A DNA stretch of 64,000 bases from positions 558,001 through 622,000 of the forward strand of contig NZ_CABHYG010000004.1 of assembly GCF_902170785.1 (NCBI RefSeq). Reading direction: 5' to 3'. Below the pieces are notes generated by a model. That model saw nothing but the letters and a program-made list of their open reading frames with translations. It searched no databases and had not been told where the DNA came from. This stretch comes from Yersinia proxima (GTDB lineage: Bacteria > Pseudomonadota > Gammaproteobacteria > Enterobacterales > Enterobacteriaceae). A program made the translations under genes and the position numbers. Of the stretch, positions 42,135 to 54,159 are shown piece by piece (the stretch's first letter is position 1; the number at the start of each line of letters is the position of its first letter).

Positions 42135-42350
42135 TTAGCCCCGTTTGAGGGGTTTAACCAAACCATCCAGCCCTTCAATTTTAATCGCCAGCGTCATCTC
42201 CATCAACATACCTAGCTTGCCTTGCGGGAACTCACCTTTACGGGCGAACCAAAGCAGGTACTCTTCCGGCAGATCGATTAACACCCGCCCCTGATATTTA
42301 CCAAAGGGCATCCGGGTATTGGCGATTTCAACCAAGTTCTCTTTTTCCAT
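42135..42350 (-). CDS. ypeB: YpeB-type DUF3820 protein
   Basis: 71 residues. MPFGKYQGRVLIDLPEEYLLWF is the DUF3820 core, also seen in E. coli YpeB next to ligA. It starts 14 bases after the ligA stop and is probably co-transcribed with it. Function unknown, though similar motifs occur in exonuclease-associated proteins. Confidence 0.85.
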   Translation of the reverse strand: MEKENLVEIANTRMPFGKYQGRVLIDLPEEYLLWFARKGEFPQGKLGMLMEMTLAIKIEGLDGLVKPLKRG

Positions 42351-42364
42351 ACAACCCTCAGTTG

Positions 42365-44386
<2,022 letters not shown>

Positions 44387-44401
44387 TCACCATCAAAGAT
44401 A

Positions 44402-44425
44402 AAAAACCCCCGGCATGCGGGGGTT
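44402..44425 (-). terminator. zipA terminator
   Basis: CCCCCG / 5-nt loop / CGGGGG followed on the minus strand by TTTTTT, between zipA and ligA. Confidence 0.82.
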
Positions 44426-44458
44426 CGGGTTAATTCGATTCATTGCAAGGCAACATTA

Positions 44459-45442
44459 TCAGGCGGTTGCGTTTGCATCCAACACTTCGCGGATGCGAGC
44501 CTTATATGTTTCCAGTTTTTGCGGGGTCATCATGCGGCGTTCGTCATCCAACACCACACCACCGACATCATCGGCAATGCGTTGGGCTGATTGCAGCATC
44601 AACTTAAAGTTTTGATTCGCGTCGCCATAAGACGGCACCATCATAAACATTGAGACACCCGGCGTTGAGAAGTCAGACATAGTGTCAGGGTCAAAAGAAC
44701 CCGGTTTCACCATATTTGCCAGACTGAATAATACTGGGCCACTTCCTGCAGGGCTTAGATGACGATGGAAAATACCCATCTCACCGAACTGGAAACCAGA
44801 CTGAAGCACACTTTGTAGCAACACTTCGCCACCCAGAGCACCACCATGATGTGCAGCAACATGCAACACTAATACGGTTTCTTTCAGCTTTTGCGGTTTC
44901 AGCTCAGGAGCCGCAACAGCAGGCTCTGGCTGTGATTCCACATGTTGTGGAGCCACCCGAGGGGCATGTTCAGCCACATGTTGTGGCTCTGCATAACGCG
45001 GTTGTGAATCATGTTCTTCAACCGAGCCAAGCAAAGGATCACGCTGCGATTCATGCGGTGGTTGCTCAGCAGATAGCCCACCCAAAAGAGGGTCGTCATA
45101 GTCTGTTGGCACTGAAGCAAAAGGTTTTTGGCGAGGCTCCGCCTTGACCTGCACCGGTTTGGTTTCAGTATGCTGAATCACCGGCAGTTCATCATCGTCT
45201 TCATCAATATGATTAAACGAAGGCTTCTCTTGTGGATGAGCAGTGCGGACGCGCACTTCTCCTACCCCTTCATCAAGACTCTCGATCGGGGTTTCAACAC
45301 GTTCTTGTTTCGGACGTTTAACTGGGCGATCGCGAAAAAGCGATGAGCGTTCTTTACGGCTGGTCCATAAACCATGCAATAACAACGCTATTATGGCGAT
45401 CGCGCCAACAACGATTAATATCAGACGCAAATCCTGCATCAT
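44459..45442 (-). CDS. zipA: Cell division protein ZipA
   Basis: 327 residues from [13 protein letters not shown] (45442), matching the E. coli N terminus; a longer frame to 45481 is not likely. One N-terminal helix (residues 6-27), then a charged stretch ([19 protein letters not shown]), a low-complexity P/Q/E/H linker (about 60-185), and the C-terminal FtsZ-binding domain ([23 protein letters not shown]). Anchors the FtsZ ring to the inner membrane. Divergent from cysZ. Confidence 0.96.
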   Translation of the reverse strand: MMQDLRLILIVVGAIAIIALLLHGLWTSRKERSSLFRDRPVKRPKQERVETPIESLDEGVGEVRVRTAHPQEKPSFNHIDEDDDELPVIQHTETKPVQVKAEPRQKPFASVPTDYDDPLLGGLSAEQPPHESQRDPLLGSVEEHDSQPRYAEPQHVAEHAPRVAPQHVESQPEPAVAAPELKPQKLKETVLVLHVAAHHGGALGGEVLLQSVLQSGFQFGEMGIFHRHLSPAGSGPVLFSLANMVKPGSFDPDTMSDFSTPGVSMFMMVPSYGDANQNFKLMLQSAQRIADDVGGVVLDDERRMMTPQKLETYKARIREVLDANATA

Positions 45443-45661
45443 TACTATCTCTGTTGTTCCAATACATTGCCACCGCGGCAAACATTCACCCTTTAACTCT
45501 ATTTCCCAACGAACACAAGTGCAAGTCCGTGCTCAATTTTCTTCGAAGAAAGATGATTATGCTAGATGTTTCGCTCACTTTTCATACAATATGTGACTAT
45601 GCAGTGGGAAATCATACCGATATGATACGCGGGTCAATGAGCTTATAGAGAACAAAATGGC

Positions 45662-46429
45662 ATGGCGTATACGCAAAAAGCGGTAAAAAAGGTCAGTGGT
45701 ATCCATTATTTCGCCCAAGGATGGCAGTTAATCTCCCGTCCAGGCATACGGCGATTTGTGATTTTACCCCTATTGGTGAATATCCTGCTGATGGGTGGGG
45801 CTTTCTGGTGGTTATTCAATCGGATAGGAGACTGGGTTCCCCAGTTGATGAGCCATGTGCCTGACTGGTTACAGTGGCTCAGTTATCTATTGTGGCCAGT
45901 GATGGTGATTTCAGTGCTACTGGTATTCAGTTATCTATTCAGCACAATCGCCAATTTCATCGCCGCTCCCTTTAACGGTTTGCTGGCCGAACAGTTAGAA
46001 GCCAGTTTAACCGGCAAACCCCTGCCTGATACCGGAATTCTGGGGATAATGAAAGATTTGCCGCGAATTATGGCGCGTGAATGGCGTAAATTAGCCTACT
46101 ACTTGCCTCGAGCATTAGTGCTGCTACTGTTATATTTGGTACCGGGTGTCGGCCAAACACTGGCCCCTGTTTTGTGGTTTCTGTTCAGCGCCTGGATGCT
46201 ATCGATTCAATATTGTGATTATCCCTTTGATAACCACAAAGTGAGTTTTCAGCACATGCGCAGCGCGTTGCGTCAAGATAAGGTCGATAACCTGCAATTT
46301 GGCGCACTGGTGAGCTTATTCACTATGATTCCATTGCTTAATCTGGTGATTATGCCAGTGGCAGTCTGTGGTGCCACCGCAATGTGGGTTGATCGTTATC
46401 GCGACCAGTTTATGCAACCACCACGTTAA
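45662..46429 (+). CDS. cysZ: Sulfate transporter CysZ
   Basis: 255 residues (E. coli 253). Begins with a variable dozen residues, then [38 protein letters not shown], close to E. coli. Further helices include [19 protein letters not shown] and a conserved C-terminal [22 protein letters not shown]. Inner-membrane sulfate uptake for cysteine synthesis. It precedes cysK, with its own start region 218 bp from zipA. Confidence 0.95.
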   Translation: MAYTQKAVKKVSGIHYFAQGWQLISRPGIRRFVILPLLVNILLMGGAFWWLFNRIGDWVPQLMSHVPDWLQWLSYLLWPVMVISVLLVFSYLFSTIANFIAAPFNGLLAEQLEASLTGKPLPDTGILGIMKDLPRIMAREWRKLAYYLPRALVLLLLYLVPGVGQTLAPVLWFLFSAWMLSIQYCDYPFDNHKVSFQHMRSALRQDKVDNLQFGALVSLFTMIPLLNLVIMPVAVCGATAMWVDRYRDQFMQPPR

Positions 46430-46618
46430 TTTTGCATGGGCGTGCTGGTCGCGCCCCTATTGCCAAGGTTAAAAGTGTTCTGCCGAGATTAAAAGCTATT
46501 GGGATTAAAACTTATTTCCTAATAACATATCGATATACCAATTACTTACTTCCATAGCCATACTGTTAGCGTATGCTTTGAACGTTTCCTACATTTTCAT
46601 AGAGTTAAAGGACGGGCT

Positions 46619-47587
46619 ATGAGCAAGATATATGAAGACAACTCTTTAACAATCGGCCATACGCCGCTGGTTCGTCTGAACCGTATCGGTAACGGGCGCA
46701 TTTTGGCGAAGGTTGAGTCACGCAATCCAAGTTTCAGTGTTAAATGCCGTATCGGTGCCAATATGATTTGGGACGCCGAAAATCGCGGCATTCTGACCGC
46801 AGATAAAGAGCTGGTAGAACCTACCAGTGGCAATACCGGCATCGCACTGGCATTTGTTGCAGCCGCGCGCGGTTATAAACTGACCCTGACCATGCCTGAA
46901 ACCATGAGTATTGAGCGCCGTAAACTGCTCAAAGCATTGGGTGCCAATCTGGTGCTGACCGAAGGTGCTAAAGGGATGAAAGGGGCGATAGCCAAAGCGG
47001 AAGAGATTCAAGCCACCGACCCAAACCGCTATATTATCTTGCAGCAATTCAGTAACCCGGCAAACCCGGAAATTCACGAAAAAACTACAGGCCCTGAAAT
47101 CTGGGAAGACACCGATGGTGAAGTGGATGTCTTTATCGCAGGTGTCGGTACCGGCGGTACTCTGACCGGTGTCAGCCGCTACATTAAAAAGACTAAAGGC
47201 AAGGCCATCACCACTGTTGCGGTTGAACCTACAGATTCTCCAGTCATTACTCAGGCGTTGGCTGGTCAGGAAATCAAACCCGGCCCACACAAAATTCAGG
47301 GTATCGGCGCGGGCTTCATTCCCGGCAACCTTGACTTGAGTCTGGTTGATCGTGTGGCACTGGTTACCAATGATGAAGCCATCTCTATGGCTCGTCGTTT
47401 GATGGATGAAGAAGGTATTTTGGCTGGTATTTCTTCAGGTGCAGCGGTGGCAGCAGCAGTCAAGATTTCTGAAGATCCAGACTTTACTGACAAAACAATT
47501 GTGGTTATTCTTCCGTCCTCGGGTGAGCGCTATTTAAGTACGGCGTTGTTCGCAGATTTGTTCACTGAACAAGAGCTGCAACAGTAG
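46619..47587 (+). CDS. cysK: Cysteine synthase A
   Basis: 322 residues. PLP lysine in [14 protein letters not shown] near residue 42, substrate loop [13 protein letters not shown], and the [14 protein letters not shown] phosphate-binding loop. O-acetylserine sulfhydrylase: makes cysteine from O-acetylserine and sulfide. The isoenzyme cysM lies at 56.2-57.1 kb. Ends with a strong terminator ahead of the pts operon. Confidence 0.97.
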   Translation: MSKIYEDNSLTIGHTPLVRLNRIGNGRILAKVESRNPSFSVKCRIGANMIWDAENRGILTADKELVEPTSGNTGIALAFVAAARGYKLTLTMPETMSIERRKLLKALGANLVLTEGAKGMKGAIAKAEEIQATDPNRYIILQQFSNPANPEIHEKTTGPEIWEDTDGEVDVFIAGVGTGGTLTGVSRYIKKTKGKAITTVAVEPTDSPVITQALAGQEIKPGPHKIQGIGAGFIPGNLDLSLVDRVALVTNDEAISMARRLMDEEGILAGISSGAAVAAAVKISEDPDFTDKTIVVILPSSGERYLSTALFADLFTEQELQQ

Positions 47588-48038
47588 TTAGACCGTCGCA
47601 CTAAATGCTAAAAAAGCACCCTCATGGGTGCTTTTTTTGTGGCGCGCTTCAAACTTTTTACTACATAAAGATTGATTTTACCCTCCGGGTTTAGTATTTA
47701 ACCGGTCAATTATTTTGATACGCGAAATTAATCGTATCTCGAATGTCTCTCTGGCTGAATCGATTTACCCATTATGCAATGCGGCAAAAAATGTCATCAC
47801 TGAGTGCTGATTGAAGACATAACGCAAAGAGAGCATTATTCTTAGATGTAGCAGTATCGATTTTAAGCCTGAACTCAGGTTATATCGGAAACTGTCTTTG
47901 TGACTTGTCACTGGTTGAGGCATAGTCATGCGCGAGTTAAATAGTCTTGTTATACGCGCACCAATACAGGCTAAAGTTTGGGTTCTACACTAAACTTTAG
48001 CTCCACAACATAAATCCAAAATAAGTTGGGGAAATACA
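47588..48038. other. cysK-ptsH intergenic region
   Basis: 450 bp. It begins with the cysK terminator. The rest must hold the pts promoters. Seen there: an inverted repeat GATACG/CGTATC (47717-47738) and GTGAC/GTCAC (47900-47911), neither a clean CRP or Mlc site. No gene seen. Confidence 0.55.
47611..47638 (+). terminator. cysK terminator
   Basis: AAAAAGCACCC / TCAT / GGGTGCTTTTTTT, a perfect 11-bp stem with T run. Confidence 0.93.
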
Positions 48039-48296
48039 ATGTTCCAGCAAGAAGTTACTATTACTGCACCAAACGGTCTGCATACCCGCCCTGCTGCCCA
48101 GTTCGTAAAAGAAGCAAAAGGCTTCCCATGCGAAATTACTGTGACCTCTAACGGTAAAAGCGCTAGCGCCAAAAGCCTGTTCAAGCTGCAAACTCTGGGC
48201 CTGACCCAAGGTACTGTTGTTACGATCTCTGCTGAAGGCGATGATGAGAAGAAAGCTGTTGAACATCTGGTAAAACTGATGGCAGAGCTTGAGTAA
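48039..48296 (+). CDS. ptsH: Phosphocarrier protein HPr
   Basis: 85 residues. His-15 in [13 protein letters not shown] is the phosphorylation site and Ser-46 lies in [11 protein letters not shown]. Passes phosphate from enzyme I to the sugar-specific EIIA domains, including those of BglF and Crr in this window. First gene of ptsH-ptsI-crr. Confidence 0.98.
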   Translation: MFQQEVTITAPNGLHTRPAAQFVKEAKGFPCEITVTSNGKSASAKSLFKLQTLGLTQGTVVTISAEGDDEKKAVEHLVKLMAELE

Positions 48297-48342
48297 TCAC
48301 ACGCTCTTTTTAGTTAACACCAGTCAAGAGTAAGGTAGGGTT

Positions 48343-50070
48343 ATGATTTCAGGCATTTTAGTATCACCGGGTATCGCTTTTGGTAAAGCACTTTTACTGA
48401 AAGAAGATGAGATTGTCATCAACCGGAAAAAGATCTCTGCTGACCAAGTGGAGCAGGAAGTCGAGCGTTTCAAAACTGGGCGCGCTAAAGCGGCTGAACA
48501 GTTGGAAGCGATCAAGACCAAAGCTGAAGCAAGTCTCGGCGAAGAGAAAGCGGCCATCTTCGAAGGGCATATCATGCTATTGGAAGACGAAGAGCTTGAG
48601 CAGGAAATCATAGCCCTTATCAAAGATGATAAGCAATCTGCTGATGCAGCGGCTTATTCAGTCATTGAAGGCCAGGCGAAAGCGCTGGAAGAATTGGATG
48701 ACGAATATCTGAAAGAACGTGCAGCTGATGTACGTGATATCGGTAAACGCCTGCTCAAGAACATTCTCGGTCTGACTATTGTCGATTTGAGTGCAATCCC
48801 GGATGAAGTCATTCTGGTAGCAACTGATCTGACTCCGTCAGAAACCGCACAGCTTAATCTGGAGAAAGTGTTAGGGTTCATCACCGATTTGGGTGGCCGT
48901 ACCTCTCACACTTCAATTATGGCGCGCTCACTGGAGTTACCGGCTATCGTCGGCACTAGCGATGCAACCAAACAAATTAAGAATGGCGACTATTTGATCC
49001 TTGATGGGGTCAATAACAAAATCTATTTAAATCCAACTGCCGACGTTATTGAGCAGATAAAAGCGGTGGAAAATCAGTACAACACCGAGAAAGATGAGCT
49101 GATCAAACTGAAAGACCTGCCGGCTATCACCCTTGATGGTCACCAGGTTGAAGTGGTCGCCAACATTGGTACTGTGCGTGATATCGACGGCGCTGAACGT
49201 AATGGTGCTGAGGGTGTCGGTTTGTATCGTACCGAATTCCTGTTCATGGACCGCGACTCACTACCGACTGAAGAAGAACAGTTCCAGGCTTATAAAGCCG
49301 TTGCGGAAGCCATGGGTTCTGGGGCAGTTATCGTCCGCACTATGGATATCGGTGGTGATAAAGACCTGCCGTACATGAACTTGCCGAAAGAAGAAAACCC
49401 ATTCCTGGGCTGGCGTGCCATCCGTATTGCTATGGATCGTAAAGAAATCCTGCATGCACAGCTGCGCGCCATCTTGCGTGCCTCGGCGTTTGGCAAATTG
49501 CGCATTATGTTCCCGATGATAATTTCGGTAGAAGAAGTGCGTGCACTGAAAGCAGAACTTGAACTGCTGAAGGGCCAATTACGCGAAGAAAACAAGGCCT
49601 TTGATGAAAGCATCGAGGTCGGTGTGATGGTTGAAACACCAGCGGCGGCGGTCATCGCTCGCCATTTAGCTAAAGAAGTTGACTTCTTTAGTATTGGGAC
49701 AAACGATCTAACTCAGTATACTCTGGCAGTAGATCGTGGCAATGAGCTGATTTCTCATCTCTATAATCCAATGTCACCATCGGTATTGGGCCTGATCAAA
49801 CAGGTAATTGATGCGTCTCACGCTGAAGGTAAGTGGACCGGTATGTGTGGTGAACTTGCTGGCGACGAACGTGCTACACTGTTGCTATTGGGCATGGGGC
49901 TGGATGAGTTCAGCATGAGTGCGATTTCGATCCCACGCATCAAGAAAATTATCCGTAATACGAATTTCGAAGATGTGAAGGTGTTGGCAGAGCAGGCATT
50001 GGCTCAACCAACAGCAGATGAATTGATGACGCTAGTTAATAAATTCATCGAAGAGAAAACGCTCTGCTAA
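48343..50070 (+). CDS. ptsI: PTS enzyme I
   Basis: 575 residues, the E. coli length. Phospho-histidine in [13 protein letters not shown] near residue 189; PEP-binding barrel with [26 protein letters not shown], and the catalytic region [19 protein letters not shown]; Cys in [13 protein letters not shown]. Takes phosphate from PEP and gives it to HPr. It starts 46 bases after ptsH. Confidence 0.98.
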   Translation: MISGILVSPGIAFGKALLLKEDEIVINRKKISADQVEQEVERFKTGRAKAAEQLEAIKTKAEASLGEEKAAIFEGHIMLLEDEELEQEIIALIKDDKQSADAAAYSVIEGQAKALEELDDEYLKERAADVRDIGKRLLKNILGLTIVDLSAIPDEVILVATDLTPSETAQLNLEKVLGFITDLGGRTSHTSIMARSLELPAIVGTSDATKQIKNGDYLILDGVNNKIYLNPTADVIEQIKAVENQYNTEKDELIKLKDLPAITLDGHQVEVVANIGTVRDIDGAERNGAEGVGLYRTEFLFMDRDSLPTEEEQFQAYKAVAEAMGSGAVIVRTMDIGGDKDLPYMNLPKEENPFLGWRAIRIAMDRKEILHAQLRAILRASAFGKLRIMFPMIISVEEVRALKAELELLKGQLREENKAFDESIEVGVMVETPAAAVIARHLAKEVDFFSIGTNDLTQYTLAVDRGNELISHLYNPMSPSVLGLIKQVIDASHAEGKWTGMCGELAGDERATLLLLGMGLDEFSMSAISIPRIKKIIRNTNFEDVKVLAEQALAQPTADELMTLVNKFIEEKTLC

Positions 50071-50118
50071 TTCCACGATACTGGAACGCTGCCCAATATA
50101 AATACTTAGGAGAAGATC

Positions 50119-50628
50119 ATGGGTTTGTTCGATAAACTGAAATCACTGGTTTCAGATGATAAAAAAGACAGTGGTACTATTGAGATCGTAGCACCGTTGT
50201 CTGGTGAGATCGTCAACATCGAAGATGTTCCTGATGTTGTGTTTGCAGAGAAAATCGTTGGTGATGGTATTGCCATCAAGCCTTCAGGCAATAAAATGGT
50301 TGCTCCTGTTGACGGCACCATCGGTAAAATTTTCGAGACTAACCATGCTTTTTCTATCGAATCAGACAGCGGCATTGAGCTGTTCGTCCACTTCGGTATT
50401 GATACTGTTGAACTGAAAGGCGAAGGCTTTAAACGCATCGCGGAAGAAGGTCAGCGCGTCAAGAAAGGTGATGTGGTTATTGAGTTCAATCTGGCGCTGC
50501 TGGAAGAGAAAGCCAAGTCTACTTTGACTCCGGTTGTTATCTCTAACATGGACGAGATCAAAGAACTGATTAAACTGTCTGGTAGTGTCACCGTCGGTGA
50601 GACACCAATTATTCGTATCAAGAAGTAA
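50119..50628 (+). CDS. crr: Glucose-specific EIIA component
   Basis: 169 residues. The accepting His is in [17 protein letters not shown] near residue 90, and the second active-site His in [12 protein letters not shown] near 75. Central regulator of carbon catabolite control and inducer exclusion. Last gene of the pts operon, with a strong terminator. Confidence 0.98.
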   Translation: MGLFDKLKSLVSDDKKDSGTIEIVAPLSGEIVNIEDVPDVVFAEKIVGDGIAIKPSGNKMVAPVDGTIGKIFETNHAFSIESDSGIELFVHFGIDTVELKGEGFKRIAEEGQRVKKGDVVIEFNLALLEEKAKSTLTPVVISNMDEIKELIKLSGSVTVGETPIIRIKK

Positions 50629-50642
50629 TTACGTACGAATGG

Positions 50643-50669
50643 AAAACGGCGCTCTTGAGCGCCGTTTTT
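50643..50669 (+). terminator. pts operon terminator
   Basis: ACGGCGCTC / TT / GAGCGCCGT then TTTT. Confidence 0.9.
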
Positions 50670-50679
50670 GTTTGGTCAT

Positions 50680-52047
50680 TTAATCAGCTGCAATCCAGCG
50701 CGGCACGCGCAACGTAATCACTAACCCACCCTGCTCACCGTTTCTTGCTTCAACCTGCCCACCATGAGCCAAAATCACCTTACGGGTAATGGCCAGCCCT
50801 AAGCCATAACCTTTACCCGACATTGCCGACTTAACGCGCACGAAGGGATCAAAAATACTGGATAACTTGCTCTCATCAACACCCGGGCCCTGGTCAGAAA
50901 CCTGAATTTGATAACTCTTATCAATCAATGAAAGTGCCACTTTTACTTGTTGACCATGAGTTGAAAATCGCAGCGCATTGCGGACAATATTATCAATGGC
51001 CCGTCGCATCAGCTCAGCATTCCCCTTGACGGTATAGTCAATCTGCGGAGCTACTTGTAGCAGTATTTCAACCCCCGGCACCTGCGCTTCATAGCGGGCA
51101 TCATTAACCACCATAGCCACCAACTCGCGTAAATCGAAATACTCATCATCTTCGGCAATATTGTGATTTTCAGCACGAGATAATGCCAATAATTCGCCAA
51201 TCATCTTATCGAGGCGTTCCGATTCATGCTCAATACGTTGCAATGAATTTTCGACATTATTGGGATTCTGGCGCGCCAACCCGATAGCTAATTGCAAGCG
51301 AGCCAACGGAGAACGCAATTCATGAGAAACATCATGCAGCAACTGCTCACGGGCGCTGACCAACTCCTCCAATCGCTCGGCCATTGAATCAAAATCCCGC
51401 GCCACTTCCGTTAATTCATCATGACGACGCCGCATAACAGGCAACAGTCGCACCGATAAATCACCCTGTGCTACCCGTTCAAACCCGGCACGTAATTGGC
51501 GCATCGGCCGTGTCAGATTCCAGGCCAGCAATGTACTGAAGAACAAACCGCCTAATACGCCCATCCAAATCATTGGGATCGGAATATTCAGTATTTCACG
51601 ACGATTCTCGCCGCCCCCGCCCCGCTGAGTAACATCCCTTAATCCATCAATATCGTAACTAATACGATAGTTCTGACCATCAAGACCCTGAGTCCAGGTT
51701 GTCACTTCCCGGCTGTAATACTCAGAATTACTCCCGTCTGGTGCGCCTTTGCCGTGTAGAGCCTGTTCGGTTAGCGCAGGGACATCCTGCGCCAGCAACA
51801 CCGAAAAGTGATTTTTATCTGCTTCTGACCAATTCGCCGTCATGGCGTGCAAGGCTGGCAAGCCACCGCGTTGCAGTACCGAAGCCGCAGATGCGACCTG
51901 TAATTTGGCAATTCTGCGCACCATCTCACGCTCAGGCGGTTCATGCCGATTGCCGTAAAAGGAAAACACCAGCCACAGCATCTGAGTCATTAAAATAAAG
52001 GTAAGCCAAAATCCCAACAGGATTTTCCAAAATAACCGTCCACGCAT
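50680..52047 (-). CDS. OmpR/EnvZ-type sensor histidine kinase
   Basis: 455 residues from MRGRLFWK (52047); a longer frame to 52110 would overlap the regulator gene. First helix at residues 6-28, a periplasmic loop to about 165, second helix near 165-190, HAMP domain (NLTRPMRQLRAGFERVAQGDLSVRL). Phospho-acceptor His is in LLHDVSHELRSPLARLQ. ATPase N, G1 and G2 boxes (NIVRNALRFS, DQGPGVD, GYGLGLAI) are intact. The CpxA-like layout suggests envelope sensing. Follows its regulator by 25 bases. Confidence 0.9.
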   Translation of the reverse strand: MRGRLFWKILLGFWLTFILMTQMLWLVFSFYGNRHEPPEREMVRRIAKLQVASAASVLQRGGLPALHAMTANWSEADKNHFSVLLAQDVPALTEQALHGKGAPDGSNSEYYSREVTTWTQGLDGQNYRISYDIDGLRDVTQRGGGGENRREILNIPIPMIWMGVLGGLFFSTLLAWNLTRPMRQLRAGFERVAQGDLSVRLLPVMRRRHDELTEVARDFDSMAERLEELVSAREQLLHDVSHELRSPLARLQLAIGLARQNPNNVENSLQRIEHESERLDKMIGELLALSRAENHNIAEDDEYFDLRELVAMVVNDARYEAQVPGVEILLQVAPQIDYTVKGNAELMRRAIDNIVRNALRFSTHGQQVKVALSLIDKSYQIQVSDQGPGVDESKLSSIFDPFVRVKSAMSGKGYGLGLAITRKVILAHGGQVEARNGEQGGLVITLRVPRWIAAD

Positions 52048-52072
52048 ACCTGACTGACTCCACCAATAGCGA

Positions 52073-52756
52073 TTATCTGATGCGGTAGCCAATACTGCGT
52101 ACCGTCTCAATGTTTAAGGTACTTCCCGGCAATGCCGAAAGTTTTTGTCTGATATTGCTGATATGCACATCGACACTACGATCATAAGCCTCCCGTGGGC
52201 GGCCCAAACCTTTATCAGATAACTCATCTTTAGTGACCACACGATCGGGCGAACGTAATAACAGCTCCAGTAAATTAAACTCCGAGGCAGTCAAATCAAA
52301 GGGTTTACCCTGCCATTCACTGCTGCGAGTCGACGGGTTGAGCGTCAAATCACCGTGAGTAATAACACCATCATCAACCGATGACACATCCGGATGCTCT
52401 TCAAAGCGACGTAAAACAGCACGTAACCGGGCCACCAATTCACGTGGATAACACGGCTTTGGCATATAGTCATCAGCGCCCATTTCCAGGCCAATCACCC
52501 GGTCAATATTGTCGCCTTTGGCCGTCAGCATAATAATCGGTAAGCGGCTGTTTTTACGCACCTGGCGCAACACATCAATGCCACTCATATCAGGCAACAT
52601 AATGTCGAGGATCAAGGCGGTATAGTTACCGGACAGCGCGCCCTCTATACCCTCTTTGCCGGTTAATACCAACTCGGCACTAAACCCCTCACCGTTTAGG
52701 TATTCTCTCAACATAGTGCCCAATTCAACATCATCATCGACTAACAAAATTTTCAT
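52073..52756 (-). CDS. OmpR-family response regulator
   Basis: 227 residues. Receiver domain: acidic pair LVDDDVE, phospho-acceptor Asp in LILDIMLPDMSG, Thr and Lys in MLTAKGD and MPKPCYPRELVARL. C-terminal winged helix (PFDLTASEFNLLELLLRSPDRVVTKDELSDKGLGR...VDVHISNIRQKL). CpxR-like. Divergent from macAB, with 188 bp between, so the pump is its likely target. Confidence 0.92.
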   Translation of the reverse strand: MKILLVDDDVELGTMLREYLNGEGFSAELVLTGKEGIEGALSGNYTALILDIMLPDMSGIDVLRQVRKNSRLPIIMLTAKGDNIDRVIGLEMGADDYMPKPCYPRELVARLRAVLRRFEEHPDVSSVDDGVITHGDLTLNPSTRSSEWQGKPFDLTASEFNLLELLLRSPDRVVTKDELSDKGLGRPREAYDRSVDVHISNIRQKLSALPGSTLNIETVRSIGYRIR

Positions 52757-52944
52757 GTCTTAACTCTCCTGCCTGATTTCGGCTATTTTCATGCCTATTT
52801 GACTCGCGTGCAGCTGGTTTTACTCAATCCTTACATATCCTTAAGATTCACTTAACTCACACCTGCTGGTCTTGGCGGTAAATTATCCCCTAACATTTGG
52901 CTTCACTATTTTGTTCATTGTGGTTCAAGGATCTTTGATTGATT

Positions 52945-54156
52945 ATGCAAAAGATTACCGGATCGAAACGGCGTCTTATGGGGCTGGCTGTTGTGCTGCT
53001 GATTGCCGGTGGCGTACTGCTCTTTAGATTGATTTCACCGCCGGATAAGCCAGGATTTATCACCGCCCCGGCAGAAATCCGTACTCTGGAACAAACTGTA
53101 CTGGCAGATGGCACTATCAAAGCACAGAAACAAGTTACAGTGGGCGCTCAAGTTTCAGGGCAGATAAAAGCTCTACATGTCACCCTAGGACAACAGGTAC
53201 AAAAAGGCCAGTTAGTGGCTGAAATTGATGACCTTACTCAGCAAAATGCGTTGAAAGATGCAGAAGAAGCCTTAAAAAACGTGCTGGCCCAACGCGCAGC
53301 CAAGGTAGCAATGCAGAAAAATAATCAGCTGACCTACCAACGCCAGCGGGAAATTCTGGCCAAAGGTCTGGGAGTGCGGGCCGATTTTGATAGCGCTAAA
53401 GCGACATTAGACAGCACTCAGGCTGAAATTGATGCTTTGGATGCCCAAATTGCACAAGCTGAAATCGCCGTCAGCACCGCCAAACTCAACCTCGGTTATA
53501 CCAAAATCACTTCGCCGATCAGCGGCACTGTTGTCGCTATTCCGGTGGAAGAGGGGCAAACCGTCAATGCGGTGCAAAGTGCGCCAACCATCATAAAAGT
53601 GGCGCAACTCGATACTATGACCGTCGAAGCGCAGATTTCTGAAGCTGACGTGGTAAAAGTCAAAGTCGGTATGCCGGTTTTCTTCACCATTTTGGGCGAA
53701 CCGGAAAAGCGCTTTAGCGCCACCCTGCGGGCGATTGAACCTGCCCCCGACTCGATCAACGATGAAACCACCACCAGCACATCCTCAAGCTCCAGTAGCA
53801 GTTCCAGCTCCACCACTACCGCTATTTACTATAACGGTTTATTTGATGTCGCTAACCCAGATGGGGCTTTGCGTATTTCGATGACCGCACAGGTGTATAT
53901 CGTGCTGAGTAAAGCCGAGGACGCCATCGTTATTCCTGCCACAGCGTTAGAAAACGACAAAGGGAGCTACCGGGTTCAGGTGGTCGATGATAAGGGTAAG
54001 GTCAGCACCCGTGAGGTCACTGTTGGGTTAAATAACAATGTCGATGCCCAGATACTCTCTGGCTTGCAAGCCGGAGAGCAGGTGATTGTCAGTCAGGGGA
54101 GTGCTGCTACATCCAACAATAAGGCCCAACGTATGGGGCCACCGATGGGGATGTAA
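52945..54156 (+). CDS. macA: MacA-type periplasmic adaptor protein
   Basis: 403 residues from ATG 52945. One N-terminal helix (about 9-28), lipoyl halves with VTVGAQVSGQIKALHVTLGQQVQKGQLVAEID and SPISGTVVAIPVEEGQTV, a long helical hairpin between, then the beta-barrel and membrane-proximal domains. Links the MacB ABC transporter to TolC. Unusual: a Ser/Thr-only stretch of about 20 residues (275-294) in the beta-barrel domain that E. coli MacA lacks. macB follows after three bases. Confidence 0.88.
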   Translation: MQKITGSKRRLMGLAVVLLIAGGVLLFRLISPPDKPGFITAPAEIRTLEQTVLADGTIKAQKQVTVGAQVSGQIKALHVTLGQQVQKGQLVAEIDDLTQQNALKDAEEALKNVLAQRAAKVAMQKNNQLTYQRQREILAKGLGVRADFDSAKATLDSTQAEIDALDAQIAQAEIAVSTAKLNLGYTKITSPISGTVVAIPVEEGQTVNAVQSAPTIIKVAQLDTMTVEAQISEADVVKVKVGMPVFFTILGEPEKRFSATLRAIEPAPDSINDETTTSTSSSSSSSSSSTTTAIYYNGLFDVANPDGALRISMTAQVYIVLSKAEDAIVIPATALENDKGSYRVQVVDDKGKVSTREVTVGLNNNVDAQILSGLQAGEQVIVSQGSAATSNNKAQRMGPPMGM

Positions 54157-54159
54157 CGG

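Noticed and set aside
46718-47290. 190-residue open frame on the - strand
   Set aside because: Antisense to cysK, which has all active-site motifs; no sign of independent coding.
47900-47911. GTGACTTGTCAC as a CRP site for ptsH
   Set aside because: The halves are separated by two bases and are GTGAC/GTCAC, not TGTGA-N6-TCACA.
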